Shown here: piece by piece, positions 26,272 through 36,205 of the stretch
Position numbering within the stretch: the first letter of the stretch is position 1
Layout of the letters: each line of letters starts with the position of its first letter
Assembly (NCBI RefSeq): GCF_013393325.1
Contig: NZ_QJRC01000072.1
Location: 1-64,000 of the forward strand
DNA from: Pseudomonas hunanensis
GTDB taxonomy: Bacteria; Pseudomonadota; Gammaproteobacteria; Pseudomonadales; Pseudomonadaceae
DNA length: 64,000 nt
Direction: 5' to 3'
Made by a program: the position numbers and the translations under genes
Notes under the pieces: model-generated
Seen by the model: the letters and a program-made list of their open reading frames with translations, nothing else
The model's database searches: none
Told to the model about the DNA's origin: nothing

Positions 26272-28626
26272 CTACTCGCTGACCTGGAACGCCACCCGCG
26301 CCGTCTCGCCACTTTCGTCCAGCGCGCTGAGTTCGGCCTGCCCGACCTGGGGCAAGCGCAGCAGCAAGCTGTCCTGCCCTTGGGTTTCACCCAGCGGCTG
26401 GCCGTTGAGGAACCACCAGCGCCGTCCACCACCACCCAAGGCCGATACATGCAATTGCAGCGGCTCACTGCTGGTGGCTGGGCGACGCAGATTATCGCCG
26501 GGGCGCACGCCCACGATCGACAGCGGTGGCGCGCTGGCCGGTAGTTGCGGCGGGCAGGCCGGGTCGAGGGCGGGCAGACGCGCCGCGCGCCGTTCGAGGC
26601 GGGGCAGCCAGGGCTCCAACGGCGCCGGCCACAAGGCGATTTCACGGGGCTTGGCGCCCGGGCAACTGCCATCGACACGCAGGCCCTGGTCGTTGACCCA
26701 CACGTTTTCGCGCAAACCCAGGCCCAGCGGTTGGTCAGCGGCCTGCAAGGTTGGCGGCGTGGTGCCATCCAGGGTCCAGGCGAAGCGCTGGCGTCGGCAG
26801 TTGGGGTCCTGCTTGCTCATCGGCTGGCCCAGCGGCCAGCAGATCGCCGCCACACCGACGTTTGCCGGTACACGCGCCACTGGCACGCTGATGCCACGCT
26901 GACTGTCACGGTTGCTCAGCAGGTCATGCACCTGCAGCATCAGCGGCGCCGCCGAAGCCAGGCCAAATTGCCCGGGAACCGGCGTGCCATCGGGGCGACC
27001 GATCCACACGCCGATCAGGTAGCGCGGCCCTACGCCGATCGACCAGGCATCGCGAAAGCCATAGCTGGTGCCGGTTTTCCAGGCCAGTTGCGGGCGCTGC
27101 ACCAGTTCGGCATGCGGGTCGCGGTCGGGGCGAGCCTGGCCACTGAGGATGCGTCGGATGATCCACGCCGCGCCTGGCGACAACAGGCGTCGCTCTACCA
27201 GCGGGTCCTGCGGCTGCAAACGCACCTTCGCACTGTTACCGTCCCGTGCCAGCGCCGCGTAGCCACCCACCAAATCTTCCAGCCGGCTGCCGGCGCCCCC
27301 CAGTATCAACGACAGGTTGGGCTCGGCCAGCGGCGGCAATATCAGCGGCACGCCCGCCATGCGCAGCTGCGCGGCAAAGCGTTTCGGGCCATAGGCCTCC
27401 AGCAATTGCACGGCCGGCAGGTTGAGCGACAGGGCCAGCGCCGAGCTGGCCGACACCGGGCCGCTGAAGCCCATGGAGAAGTTGCCGGGGCGATAATCGC
27501 CATAACGCCGTGGCACATCCTGCAGCAGCGATTCGGAATGGATCAGGCCATCGTCCAGCGCCATGCCGTAGAGAAACGGCTTGAGGGTGGAACCGGGCGA
27601 ACGCAGCGAGCGCACCATATCGACATGGCCAAAACGGCGCTCGTCCGCCAAATCTATCGAGCCCAGGTAAGCGCGCACCGCCATGGTCTGCGCATCGACC
27701 ACCAGGACGGCGGCCGAGGTGCGCTCCGGTAGCCGGGCGCGCCAACCCAGCAGCAGGTCTTCGAGGCGCCGCTGAAGTGCGGCATCGAGCGTGGTGCGAA
27801 TCAGTGGCGGGCTGTCGGCGCTGTTCAGGCGCCGGGCCAGCAAGGGTGCCAGGGCCGGCTCCTGGCGTGGCGCCAACACCAACGGTTCCTCGGCCGCCTC
27901 GCGGATTTGCCGCTCAGGCCACACCTGGTATTCGGCCAGGCGCTGCAACACCTTGTCGCGCGCGCGCTGAGCACGCTCGTGGTGGCGGTCTGGGCGCAGC
28001 CGGCTGGGTGCCTGGGGCAGCACCGCCAGCAGCGCCGCTTCAGCGGGTGTCAGGTGCAAGGGCGACTTGCCCAGGTACGCCCAACTGGCAGCGGCCACGC
28101 CCTGCAAGGTGCCGCCGAACGGCGCGCGGTCCAGGTAGATCTGCAGGATTTCGCGCTTGGACAAGTGCCATTCCAGCTGCGCCGTACGCCACAACTGGCG
28201 CAGTTTGCCAGCCAGGGTGCGGTCGTGCGGGTCGAGCAGGCGCGCCACCTGCATCGACAACGTACTGCCGCCCGACACCACGCGCCCACCGCGCAGGTTC
28301 AACCAGGCAGCGCGGGCCAAGGCCAGTGGATTGACCCCAGGGTGGCTGTAGAACCAGCGGTCCTCGTAAGTCAGCAAGGCCTGCAGGTACAGCGGCGACA
28401 CCTGTTCGGGGCTGACCGGGTAGCGCCACACGCCATCAGCATCGGCAAAGCGCCACAACGGCGTCCCGTCCTCGGCCAGCACCACCCGGGCCAGGTCGTC
28501 GCCCGGCATGGGCAGCGGCCAGATACGATCAGCCAGCCACAACAGGCCGCACAGCACCAGCACGCCGATCAGCGTGGCACGCAACATCCTGCCCGCATGG
28601 CGATGTGGCCGCGCTAAGCTTGGCAT
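26272..28626 (-). CDS. pbpC: Penicillin-binding protein 1C
   Basis: This 784-residue bifunctional peptidoglycan synthase has a membrane anchor (about 16-35), a glycosyltransferase-51 domain (EDRWFYSHPGVNP, GGSTLSMQVARLL) and a transpeptidase domain with the SxxK motif in RSPGSTLKPF and KTGT in WKTGTSYGF, then the PbpC-specific C-terminal domain. E. coli PbpC is about 770 residues. Its usual partner, an alpha-2-macroglobulin lipoprotein, is encoded on the same strand just upstream, separated by a small oppositely oriented gene. ATG 28626 was chosen since a start farther upstream would overlap that gene's leader. Confidence 0.94.
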   Translation of the reverse strand: MPSLARPHRHAGRMLRATLIGVLVLCGLLWLADRIWPLPMPGDDLARVVLAEDGTPLWRFADADGVWRYPVSPEQVSPLYLQALLTYEDRWFYSHPGVNPLALARAAWLNLRGGRVVSGGSTLSMQVARLLDPHDRTLAGKLRQLWRTAQLEWHLSKREILQIYLDRAPFGGTLQGVAAASWAYLGKSPLHLTPAEAALLAVLPQAPSRLRPDRHHERAQRARDKVLQRLAEYQVWPERQIREAAEEPLVLAPRQEPALAPLLARRLNSADSPPLIRTTLDAALQRRLEDLLLGWRARLPERTSAAVLVVDAQTMAVRAYLGSIDLADERRFGHVDMVRSLRSPGSTLKPFLYGMALDDGLIHSESLLQDVPRRYGDYRPGNFSMGFSGPVSASSALALSLNLPAVQLLEAYGPKRFAAQLRMAGVPLILPPLAEPNLSLILGGAGSRLEDLVGGYAALARDGNSAKVRLQPQDPLVERRLLSPGAAWIIRRILSGQARPDRDPHAELVQRPQLAWKTGTSYGFRDAWSIGVGPRYLIGVWIGRPDGTPVPGQFGLASAAPLMLQVHDLLSNRDSQRGISVPVARVPANVGVAAICWPLGQPMSKQDPNCRRQRFAWTLDGTTPPTLQAADQPLGLGLRENVWVNDQGLRVDGSCPGAKPREIALWPAPLEPWLPRLERRAARLPALDPACPPQLPASAPPLSIVGVRPGDNLRRPATSSEPLQLHVSALGGGGRRWWFLNGQPLGETQGQDSLLLRLPQVGQAELSALDESGETARVAFQVSE

Positions 28627-28703
28627 CGGGAACCGACCTGGCCAGGTAATGGCCAAAGGCTTTGGGACGGCAACCTCGCCGATTCGTTCATCAGGAAGCA
28701 ACT

Positions 28704-28997
28704 ATGCATGTAGAAGGTTTTTTCGAGTGGTTGGGCCAGGCACTGGGGTCGTTGATCCGCTTCATCGTCGACGCATTGAGCGGGCTGTTCAACCTGCTGG
28801 CCAATGCCGGTGGCAATTTCATCGACGGCCTGGCGCGCACCTTGGGCATGGACACCTCGCTACTCAGCATCCTGGCCCTGATCATCGGCCTTATGCTGCT
28901 GTACTCGGCAATCCGTGCGTTCATGCGCGCCTCGATCATCCTCGGGATCATCTGGCTGGTGCTGGGGTTGTGGGTGATGAGTTGGGTGATTCACTAG
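28704..28997 (+). CDS. Small two-helix membrane protein
   Basis: A 97-residue protein with an amphipathic start (MHVEGFFEWLGQALGSLIRF) and hydrophobic helices at about 54-70 and 75-95 with one short charged break (RAFMRAS). A ribosome-binding site CAGGAAG precedes ATG 28704. No family was recognised. It lies on the opposite strand between pbpC and the macroglobulin gene, splitting what is usually a tight pair, and its start region overlaps the leader of pbpC. Confidence 0.7.
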   Translation: MHVEGFFEWLGQALGSLIRFIVDALSGLFNLLANAGGNFIDGLARTLGMDTSLLSILALIIGLMLLYSAIRAFMRASIILGIIWLVLGLWVMSWVIH

Positions 28998-29012
28998 AAA
29001 CTGCGCCATTCC

Positions 29013-29146
29013 TGTAGGAGCGGCCTTGCGTCGCGATCGGGCGCGCAGCGGCCGCAAAACCTGGCGACGCGGTACCACAGTTGCTCCGCGCGCTCAGGTT
29101 TTGGGGCCGCTTTGCGGCCCGATCGCGACACAAGGCCGCTCCTACA
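29013..29146. repeat. Inverted REP pair (BIME)
   Basis: A GTAG-type REP (from 29013) and its inverted copy (to 29146) flank a spacer in which AAAACCTG (29056-29063) is matched by CAGGTTTT (29095-29102). The full arms are about 50 bp each, so the whole unit can fold into one long hairpin. It lies between convergent genes and may also terminate both. Confidence 0.85.
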
Positions 29147-29161
29147 ACAGACCGCGTAGCC

Positions 29162-32100
29162 TCAGCGGGCTTTTACGGTCATCTCCCCTTGCCCATCGCC
29201 CACAGCCTGCAGGTTCGGCCGGTACATCGACTCAACCTGCGGCGGCGGTACGCGGTAGGTGCCCGGGGTCACTGCCCGCGCCAGATACAGCAGGTGGGTG
29301 GTGCCGTAGCTGTCGAGCTTGAGCGCGGCAACATAACGGTCATCACGGTACTCCTGGTGCACCACGCTGGCGTTCTGCATAGACTCGCGCCACTCCTTCA
29401 CCGCGCTGCTGGCGTTGTCCAGGCTGGCGGCGCTTTGCGCCAGGTTCTGGTTTTCCAGCTCCAGGCCTGCTGGCAGCAAATCCACCACCAGCGCATCCGG
29501 TACACGGTCTTCAGCCTTGAGCGCCAGGTGCACCAGCACCAAGTCACCACTGCGCAGGTTGTGCAGGTCCAGCGGCTGGCCATTCATGCCCAAGTACTCT
29601 CGGCGAATCTGCAGGCCATTGCCGCCAGCAGCAGGCGCCTGGCGTGGGTAGCCCGACAAGGTCAGCTGCTGGTACAGCGTCTCGCTGCCTTCGTTCTGCA
29701 CACTCAGCGGCGATGCCAGTAGCGGGCCTTCCAGCTTCATGCCGGCCTCGGCATTGTTGAACTCGCGCACCTCGCCAGCACTGTCCAGGCGTGCCTGCCA
29801 CTTGCCTTCCGGCTTGCCCAGCAGGCTACGGCCGGCAAGGAACAGTGCATTGCGCTCCTGGGTAGACAGCCAGCGGTTGGCCGCCAGCTCATCCGACAAG
29901 GCGAACAGGCGCTGATCGACCTGGCTGCTGGCCAGGTTGCTTTCCTGCAGCAGTGCCAGGATCAGCGCCTGGTCACGCAGGGCGCTGCCGTAATCGGCCA
30001 TCCAGCCTTTGCCACGGCTGATGCCCAGGCCCGCCTGCAAGGCTTGCTCGGCACGCGGTTTGTCACCCATCTTGTCCAGTGCCACCGCCAATTGCACCAG
30101 CGGTAGGCCAGAACGGGCATCGGCGCGGCGCTCGAACAGGCCTCGCAGGGCACCCAATGGCGCCTGCTGGCTGCGCGACAGCACCAGCGCCGCGTAGGCT
30201 TGCACGGCAAAGCGAGTGTGGTCGGCATTTTCGCTGTAGTCGACTTCGATCAGGTTGCGTTCCTGCAGGTAGCGCAGCAGGCGCTCGCTGGCCTTCTTCA
30301 GCGCTTCGGCCGGCACGCCGTAACCTTGGTCACGGGCACGCAGCAGGAAGTCGGTGACGTAGGCGGTGAGCCAGTACTCTTCTTCGCTGTCCGAACTCCA
30401 CAGGCCAAAGCTGCCGTTGTAGCGCTGCATGCCCAGCAGGTGCTCGATGCCCATTTCGATCTTGCGCTTGCGCACCTGCGCCGGCTCGCCCTTGATGCCC
30501 AGGCGTTTGAGGCTATCGGCATCAGCGTACAACGACGGGTACAGGCCGCTGGTGGTCTGTTCCAGGCAACCGTAGGGGTAGGCTTCCAACGCGCGAATCT
30601 GCTCGGCCAGGTTCAGCGGCGGCCGACTCGACAAGGCCAGGCTGGCTTCCAGGCCGGCAGGTTCGAAAGCTGCCAGGTCCGCTTCAGGCAAGGTCCATGG
30701 CTGGTCTTTCAACGCCACGCGGTAGTGCTTGAGCATCGCCGGATAAGCTGGGCGCACGCCCAATGTCCACTCACGCTCGAACGCGGTGGCGGGCTCGTTT
30801 GGCAACTGCAGGCCAGTGACCCGCACATGCACTTTACCCTGCCCCAGGCCCCCTTGGGCCTGTACCGGGATCATCAGTGTCGAGCGCTGGCCTTCGGTCA
30901 GGTTAACGCTCTGCACGGCGTTGGCCGCCAGGCTCAGTTGCCCATCGGTGGTGATTTCAACGTTCAACTGTTGAGCACGGCCCGACAGGTTGGCCAGGTC
31001 CAGTGCCAGGCTGGTGCGGTCGCCACCGGCCAGGAAGCGCGGCGCCGACAGCTCGGCAATCAACGGTGCAGCGACCACGGTTTTGCCTTCTGCCATGCCG
31101 AAGTGTTCTTCGGTCCAGGCCTGGGCCATCAGCCGCAGTTCGCCGTTGAAGTCGGGGATATCGACCGTGGCCTGGCCCTCACCCTTGTCGTCCAGGGTCA
31201 CCGGCAGGCTCTGCTGGGCGACGATGGTGACCGTGGTGTTAGGGCGCTTGCCACCCTTGGCCATTGCCGCGTCACCGCCAAACGCCAGGCTCGCCAGGCG
31301 GCCCTGGCCGGCTTCGATCAACTGGCCGTAGATGTCCAGTTGGTCGGCACCATAGGCCTTGCGCCCGAACAGGCTGGCAAACGGGTCCGGGGTTTTGAAA
31401 TCAGTGATGTTGAGGATGCCCACGTCCACCGCAGACAACAGCACATGCACCTGCTTGGGCACGCTGCCATCGGCATTGGCGGCTTTCACCTTTACGGTCA
31501 GCGGCTGTTTCGGGCGCATTTTTTCGGGTGCCTGCAGGCTCACCGCCAGCTTGCGTTCGGCGCGGTCCAACGGCAGGTGCAGCACACCCACGGCGCGTTT
31601 TGGTGTGGCGTTGGCCTTGCGCTCTCCAGGGCGAATCACCAGCGCGCTGATGTAAAGGTCGTGGCGCGCCCAGGCGTTGTCCAGTTGCACATCAAAGGTC
31701 TTGCCCTCGGCGGGCACGTCGATCTCCTGCCACCACAGCGGGCCATCGCTGGACTCGATCATCAGGTAGCCGCTGCCAGCAGCAGGTGGCGTGACGGTGA
31801 CCTTGGCAGTAGCGCCATCGGCGTAGGACGGTTTATCCAGCGCCAGCTTGACCTGGTCCGGGCGCACCGCGCCGCCTTCGGCGTTATCTTGGGCGCGATA
31901 ACCGGCCCAGAAGCGCTCGCTGGACACCAGGCCGGTCTGCGGGTCTTCGACCTCCACGCGGTACGGGCCCCATTCAACCTGGAAGCTCAGTTTGGCCGTG
32001 GAGCCGGCCTTGACGCTAACGGTCTCCTCACGCTGGGTGAGGAACTTCTCGTTGTAGGCGTAGCTCCAGCCATCGCTCTGCGAGTAGTTCCAGTAGTAGT

Positions 32101-34060
32101 CGCGGCGCTCGCGAATCAGACGTACCTTGAGGTCGTTGGCCGCCAGCTTGTTGCCGTCGCGGTCGGCCACCAGGAATTCGAACTCCACCGGCCCGTCGCT
32201 ATCGGTTTCCTCACCCTCGAACAGGCCACGCAGGCCCGGCAGGCGCTCGGCAGGCCAGATCGGTTGCTCCAGACGACGGGTGATCGGCCGGCCACCGGAC
32301 TCCTGCAGGCTGGCCTGCACGGTCAGTTGCAGCGGTGAGCGGGCTTCGGCCCAACGGCTTTCGATATCGACCACGGCCTTGCCAGCCTGATCGAGCGTGA
32401 CTTCGTCCAGCTCCAGGTCCTGGTTCAGCTCGGTTTCGGTGACCGAGCCGAACTGGTAGCCCGGCAGCGCAGGCACCGCTTCGCGAAGGGGACGCACATA
32501 GGCCTGGCCACTCAGGCGATTACCGGCAGCCGGGGCGCCATAGAGGTAACGGCCATTGACCTGGATGCGCGCATCCTCCTCCGGCGACAGCGGCGTGCTG
32601 CTGCCCTTCAGCTCCAGCGCCAGGCGTTCAGGCAGGAAGTCCTCGACGAGAAATTCATACACCTGCTTGCGCCCGCCGCCCAGGTCGAGCAGCAGTTGCC
32701 AACGGCCAGTCGGGGCCTCGGTGGCGAGCTGCAACTGGTATTGGTACAAGCCATTGCTGTCGGCCTCCCAGACGAACTTGCGGCTCACCTGCTCATCCGG
32801 GCGACGCACTTCCACACTCACCGGCTGGGCCTTGACCGGCTTGCCGTCCTGGTCGCGCAGAAGGCCGTTGAGCAGCACCGTTTCGCCTGGGCGATACAGG
32901 TCACGCGGGCCGAAGATGAAGAACTGCAACGGGTTGGCTTGCGGGCCGGTAATGTCGAACTCGGCCAGGTCCAGGGCGGCGGTGTTCAGGCGCAGCAGGG
33001 TGGTGTGCACACCTTGGGTAGCAATCAGGGTATCGGCCTTGGACGTGATCGGCAGTTGGGCGTGGCCCTTGCCATCGGTGCTGGCCTGGGCCAGCAACTT
33101 GCCCTTCTCGTCATGGATTTCGAGATTGACGCCGCTCATCGCCTTGCCGCCTTCCAGCGCCTGCGCGAACACGTCCAGGCGGTCGCGGTAGCGGTGCGCC
33201 GACACGCCGATGTCGCTGAGGGTGAACAGGGTCGCCGGCTGCGAGTAGTCGTAAGTGCCCGAAGCACGCATCACTGCCAGGTACACGCCCGGGTCCTGCA
33301 GCGGCTTGATGCCGGCGATGGGCAGCAGCACGGTTTCGCGGGTGTTGCGGGCGGGGTTGAGGTCGAAGCGGCCGCTGTAGACCAGCTCGGCCATGTCCAG
33401 GGTTTCCTTGGACTGGTAGTAGTACAGGCTGCTGTTGCGCCCCCAGCTGGCCAGGAAAGACGAGAGCATTTCCGGCTTCACCCGGAAAAACTCGACATCG
33501 ACCTTGTCGACGTTCAGGGCAATCACCGGCAGCCCCTCGGCCAGGCGCGTGGGCAGCAGCGAGCCGCGGCTGGCAAAGCCGATGGTCGGCTGCATGTCGC
33601 GGGTTTCCAGCTGGGTGATCGATTCACTGTCCAGTTGCTTGCCGTTGACCGCCAGCAGGCCCTTGTCGACGGTCAGCACCAGCTTGCGCTGCGGTTCCAG
33701 GTGACGCAGGCGCAGTTCCATCTGGTTGTCGGAGAGCTCCCAGGCGCCGTCGAGCTTGCCTTTGACGGTGTCGACCAGGTGCACCTTGGTGGCGAAGTCC
33801 TGCTTGGCATCCAGCGGCGCGGAGAAGCTGATCGACAGCGTCGCAGCGCCATCGAGCTGCACTTCGGATACATCCAGCACCGTGAGTTCGCGGCCCTCGT
33901 AGCGCTTGGCGAGCACGGCCGGGTCTTCGCGTTTGGGGGCGGGGGCTTCGGCGGGCGCGGTGGCCGCCGGTTTGTCCGGCGCCGGTTTGTCCGGCGCGGA
34001 TGAGTCACAGGCACTGAGCAACGCCAGCGCGCAGGCCAGCAACAATCCTTTGTTGAACAT
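29162..34060 (-). CDS. yfhM: Bacterial alpha-2-macroglobulin lipoprotein (YfhM-like)
   Basis: A 1632-residue periplasmic protease trap. It opens with a lipoprotein signal (LLSAC, Cys18) followed by Asp at +2, which usually retains lipoproteins in the inner membrane, and a Pro/Ala-rich linker. A long series of macroglobulin-like beta domains follows. The thioester motif CLEQ is intact at about 1165-1168 inside a helical thioester domain (YPYGCLEQTTSGLYPSL). E. coli YfhM (ECAM) is about 1650 residues and pairs with PbpC. Attacking proteases cleave the bait and become covalently trapped while PbpC repairs the wall; that role is inferred from the family. Confidence 0.94.
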   Translation of the reverse strand: MFNKGLLLACALALLSACDSSAPDKPAPDKPAATAPAEAPAPKREDPAVLAKRYEGRELTVLDVSEVQLDGAATLSISFSAPLDAKQDFATKVHLVDTVKGKLDGAWELSDNQMELRLRHLEPQRKLVLTVDKGLLAVNGKQLDSESITQLETRDMQPTIGFASRGSLLPTRLAEGLPVIALNVDKVDVEFFRVKPEMLSSFLASWGRNSSLYYYQSKETLDMAELVYSGRFDLNPARNTRETVLLPIAGIKPLQDPGVYLAVMRASGTYDYSQPATLFTLSDIGVSAHRYRDRLDVFAQALEGGKAMSGVNLEIHDEKGKLLAQASTDGKGHAQLPITSKADTLIATQGVHTTLLRLNTAALDLAEFDITGPQANPLQFFIFGPRDLYRPGETVLLNGLLRDQDGKPVKAQPVSVEVRRPDEQVSRKFVWEADSNGLYQYQLQLATEAPTGRWQLLLDLGGGRKQVYEFLVEDFLPERLALELKGSSTPLSPEEDARIQVNGRYLYGAPAAGNRLSGQAYVRPLREAVPALPGYQFGSVTETELNQDLELDEVTLDQAGKAVVDIESRWAEARSPLQLTVQASLQESGGRPITRRLEQPIWPAERLPGLRGLFEGEETDSDGPVEFEFLVADRDGNKLAANDLKVRLIRERRDYYWNYSQSDGWSYAYNEKFLTQREETVSVKAGSTAKLSFQVEWGPYRVEVEDPQTGLVSSERFWAGYRAQDNAEGGAVRPDQVKLALDKPSYADGATAKVTVTPPAAGSGYLMIESSDGPLWWQEIDVPAEGKTFDVQLDNAWARHDLYISALVIRPGERKANATPKRAVGVLHLPLDRAERKLAVSLQAPEKMRPKQPLTVKVKAANADGSVPKQVHVLLSAVDVGILNITDFKTPDPFASLFGRKAYGADQLDIYGQLIEAGQGRLASLAFGGDAAMAKGGKRPNTTVTIVAQQSLPVTLDDKGEGQATVDIPDFNGELRLMAQAWTEEHFGMAEGKTVVAAPLIAELSAPRFLAGGDRTSLALDLANLSGRAQQLNVEITTDGQLSLAANAVQSVNLTEGQRSTLMIPVQAQGGLGQGKVHVRVTGLQLPNEPATAFEREWTLGVRPAYPAMLKHYRVALKDQPWTLPEADLAAFEPAGLEASLALSSRPPLNLAEQIRALEAYPYGCLEQTTSGLYPSLYADADSLKRLGIKGEPAQVRKRKIEMGIEHLLGMQRYNGSFGLWSSDSEEEYWLTAYVTDFLLRARDQGYGVPAEALKKASERLLRYLQERNLIEVDYSENADHTRFAVQAYAALVLSRSQQAPLGALRGLFERRADARSGLPLVQLAVALDKMGDKPRAEQALQAGLGISRGKGWMADYGSALRDQALILALLQESNLASSQVDQRLFALSDELAANRWLSTQERNALFLAGRSLLGKPEGKWQARLDSAGEVREFNNAEAGMKLEGPLLASPLSVQNEGSETLYQQLTLSGYPRQAPAAGGNGLQIRREYLGMNGQPLDLHNLRSGDLVLVHLALKAEDRVPDALVVDLLPAGLELENQNLAQSAASLDNASSAVKEWRESMQNASVVHQEYRDDRYVAALKLDSYGTTHLLYLARAVTPGTYRVPPPQVESMYRPNLQAVGDGQGEMTVKAR

Positions 34061-34106
34061 GGAGTAGGAACTCTTGGGCAGCGTGTACGTGAGGGCAGCA
34101 ACTATA

Positions 34107-34139
34107 GCGCAACGTCAGGTGCGGCACCCGGCGTTGCGC
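34107..34139. repeat. Inverted repeat upstream of the macroglobulin gene
   Basis: GCGCAACG (34107-34114) is mirrored by CGTTGCGC (34132-34139) with a 17-bp spacer, in the gap between the leftward macroglobulin gene and the rightward MATE gene. It may be an operator; nothing else supports this. Confidence 0.35.
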
Positions 34140-34238
34140 GCCCAGTAAGACCACGGTCGCGCGAAATGGTTGCCTGGTGGTTACACTGTGGCCTTCGTTA
34201 AAGGGGCGTACAGCGGCCCCAAGCCCCTTGGTAAGCAA

Positions 34239-35576
34239 ATGTCCCAACTCTCCGCCGACTGGCGCCACCGCCCTACCCACCACAAGGTCTGGGCGCTGGC
34301 CGCACCGATGATCTTGTCCAACATCTCCGTACCGCTGGTGGCGCTGGTCGACAGCACCGTCATCGGCCACCTCCCCCACGCCCACCAGCTAGGCGCCGTG
34401 GCCGTGGGCGCCACTTTGTTCACCTTCATGGTTGGCCTGATGGGCTTCCTGCGCATGGGCTCCACTGGCTTCGCCGCACAGGCCGCTGGCCGTGGCGACG
34501 GCGCCGCGTTGCGCCAGGTGCTGGTACAAGGGCTGCTTTTGGCGGTCGGTTTCGCCCTGATGATCGGCCTGCTGGCTCTGCCGTTCAGCCAGCTGGCACT
34601 GCATGCGATGCAACCCAGTGCAGCCCTGCAGCAATCCACCGAAGACTTCTTCCATACCCGCCTGCTTGGCCTGCCTGCGGCGCTTGCCAGCTATGCGCTG
34701 GTTGGCTGGTTTCTGGGCACCCAGAACGCTCGGGCGCCACTGGCCATCCTGCTGACCACCAACCTGCTGAACATCGTCCTGAACCTGTGGTTCGTGCTGG
34801 GCCTGGATTGGGGCGTACTGGGGTCGGCACGGGCTTCGGTCATTGCCGAATGGAGCGCCGCGCTGCTCGGCCTGGCCCTGACCCGCCCGGCACTGCGTGC
34901 CTACCCGGGGCAGATCGCCTGGGCAGCGCTCGAACGCTGGCAGGCCTGGCGCCCGCTGCTGGCGGTCAACCGCGATATTTTCCTTCGCAGCCTGGCGCTG
35001 CAACTGGTGTTCCTGCTGATTACTGTGCAGGGGGCGCGCCTGGGTGAGGCCACGGTGGCGGCCAACGCCCTGCTGCTCAATGGCCTGCTGCTGACGGCCT
35101 ATGCCCTCGACGGGCTGGCGCATGCGGTCGAGGCCCTGTGCGGCCATGCCATTGGTGCCCGCGACCGCGACACCTTGCGCCGTTCGTTGGTGGTGGCCTG
35201 TGGCTGGTCGCTGATCACCAGTTTGGGGTTTGCCGGGTTGTTCCTGCTGGGCGGGCACTTGTTCATCGACCTGCAGACCGACATCGAAAGCGTGCGCAAT
35301 GCGGCCTATCCGTATTTGCCCTACCTGGCGGTACTGCCGTTGATTGCAGTGTGGAGTTACTTGCTGGATGGGTTGTTCATCGGTGCGACGCGGGCGCGGG
35401 AGATGCGCAATGCGATGGTGGTGTCGGTACTGATTGCACTGCCGGTGGCGGTGGCCATGAGCGGGTTCGGCAACCATGGGCTATGGTTGGCGTTTCTCGG
35501 GTTCATGGGGTTGCGGGCGGTGACGCTGGGGTGGGTGGGGTGGCGGTTGCAGCAGAAAGGTGAGTGGGTTCGGTAA
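34239..35576 (+). CDS. dinF: MATE-family efflux transporter, DinF-like
   Basis: A 445-residue, 12-helix MATE transporter. The start HHKVWALAAPMILSNISVPLVALVDS resembles the DinF branch, including the VDSTVIGHL motif, and a second half repeats the fold (LEAVNAL-like ANALLLNGLLLTAYALDGLAHAVEAL). It would export cationic compounds using H+ or Na+. E. coli dinF follows lexA and is SOS-induced; no LexA box was seen here. ATG 34239 has only a weak GGTAAG upstream. Confidence 0.85.
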   Translation: MSQLSADWRHRPTHHKVWALAAPMILSNISVPLVALVDSTVIGHLPHAHQLGAVAVGATLFTFMVGLMGFLRMGSTGFAAQAAGRGDGAALRQVLVQGLLLAVGFALMIGLLALPFSQLALHAMQPSAALQQSTEDFFHTRLLGLPAALASYALVGWFLGTQNARAPLAILLTTNLLNIVLNLWFVLGLDWGVLGSARASVIAEWSAALLGLALTRPALRAYPGQIAWAALERWQAWRPLLAVNRDIFLRSLALQLVFLLITVQGARLGEATVAANALLLNGLLLTAYALDGLAHAVEALCGHAIGARDRDTLRRSLVVACGWSLITSLGFAGLFLLGGHLFIDLQTDIESVRNAAYPYLPYLAVLPLIAVWSYLLDGLFIGATRAREMRNAMVVSVLIALPVAVAMSGFGNHGLWLAFLGFMGLRAVTLGWVGWRLQQKGEWVR

Positions 35577-35611
35577 TGCCGGGATCGCGGAACGGCTCGG
35601 TATCGTGATCC

Positions 35612-35655
35612 CTGTAGGAGCGGCCTTGTGTCGCGAAATGAGGGCGAAGCCCTCA
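35612..35655 (+). repeat. Left REP of the RAYT element
   Basis: A 44-bp sequence opens with CTGTAGGAGCGGCC and closes with the hairpin TGAGGGC-GAA-GCCCTCA. It is matched in inverted orientation at 36206-36249 with only three mismatches. The GTAG tetranucleotide at the 5' side is the mark expected for recognition by the REP transposase. Confidence 0.88.
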
Positions 35656-35664
35656 CCTGCCGGC

Positions 35665-36120
35665 TCACAGCCACACACAATTCCAATGTGGGTACTCGCC
35701 CGCTCGTCGAACCAGACCCGCCCGAATCGGGTTGGCGATGAGGTAGCGGGCAGCAGCCCTTACATCCTCATCCTTGCGCAATGCCCGGTCATAAAAGCCA
35801 GGCTGCCAGATGTGCTTTCGCTCGGCACCTATACGGTAAAGCGCACAACTGCTGCGTGACTTGAAAGCACACATGAGTTTGTCCAGGCTGGTAGGCCCAA
35901 GCTCGATCAACCAATGCAGATGGTCTGGCATCAGAACCCAAGCCAACGTACGGCAACTACCTTCATGATCACTCAGGCGCAATTGATTAATGGCCGCTCG
36001 TGCAAACCAGAGGTTCTGGAACAGCGGGCGCCGTTGGCGGGTAACGGTAGTTAGCAGATAAAGCCTGCCTGACTCTGAAAAGCGCCCTTGGCGCAAGCGA
36101 TGATTGCCGTGACGGTCCAT
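35665..36120 (-). CDS. rayT: REP-associated tyrosine transposase (RAYT)
   Basis: A 151-residue Y1-HUH endonuclease. The metal-binding HUH motif is HLH in MPDHLHWLIEL (His67 and His69), and the likely nucleophilic tyrosine is Tyr126 in AARYLIANPIRAGLV, by alignment from memory with E. coli TnpA-REP. The conserved IWQPGFYDRALRKDED segment precedes it. ATG 36120 has AAAGGAATT upstream. All key residues are present, so the enzyme looks intact. It would nick and join single-stranded REP hairpins next to GTAG. Confidence 0.93.
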   Translation of the reverse strand: MDRHGNHRLRQGRFSESGRLYLLTTVTRQRRPLFQNLWFARAAINQLRLSDHEGSCRTLAWVLMPDHLHWLIELGPTSLDKLMCAFKSRSSCALYRIGAERKHIWQPGFYDRALRKDEDVRAAARYLIANPIRAGLVRRAGEYPHWNCVWL

Positions 36121-36205
36121 GTCGAATTCCTTTGAACATTGCATTCGCAGGATAGGTGTCGCAATAAGGGATGGCGTAGGCGGATCATTACCGGGTATGA
36201 CGCCG

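Noticed and set aside
30200..32338. Long open frame (over 700 codons) antisense to the macroglobulin gene
   Set aside because: It has no start signal and an amino-acid makeup rich in Gln, His, Arg and Val, typical of an antisense shadow in GC-rich DNA; the minus-strand gene is certain.
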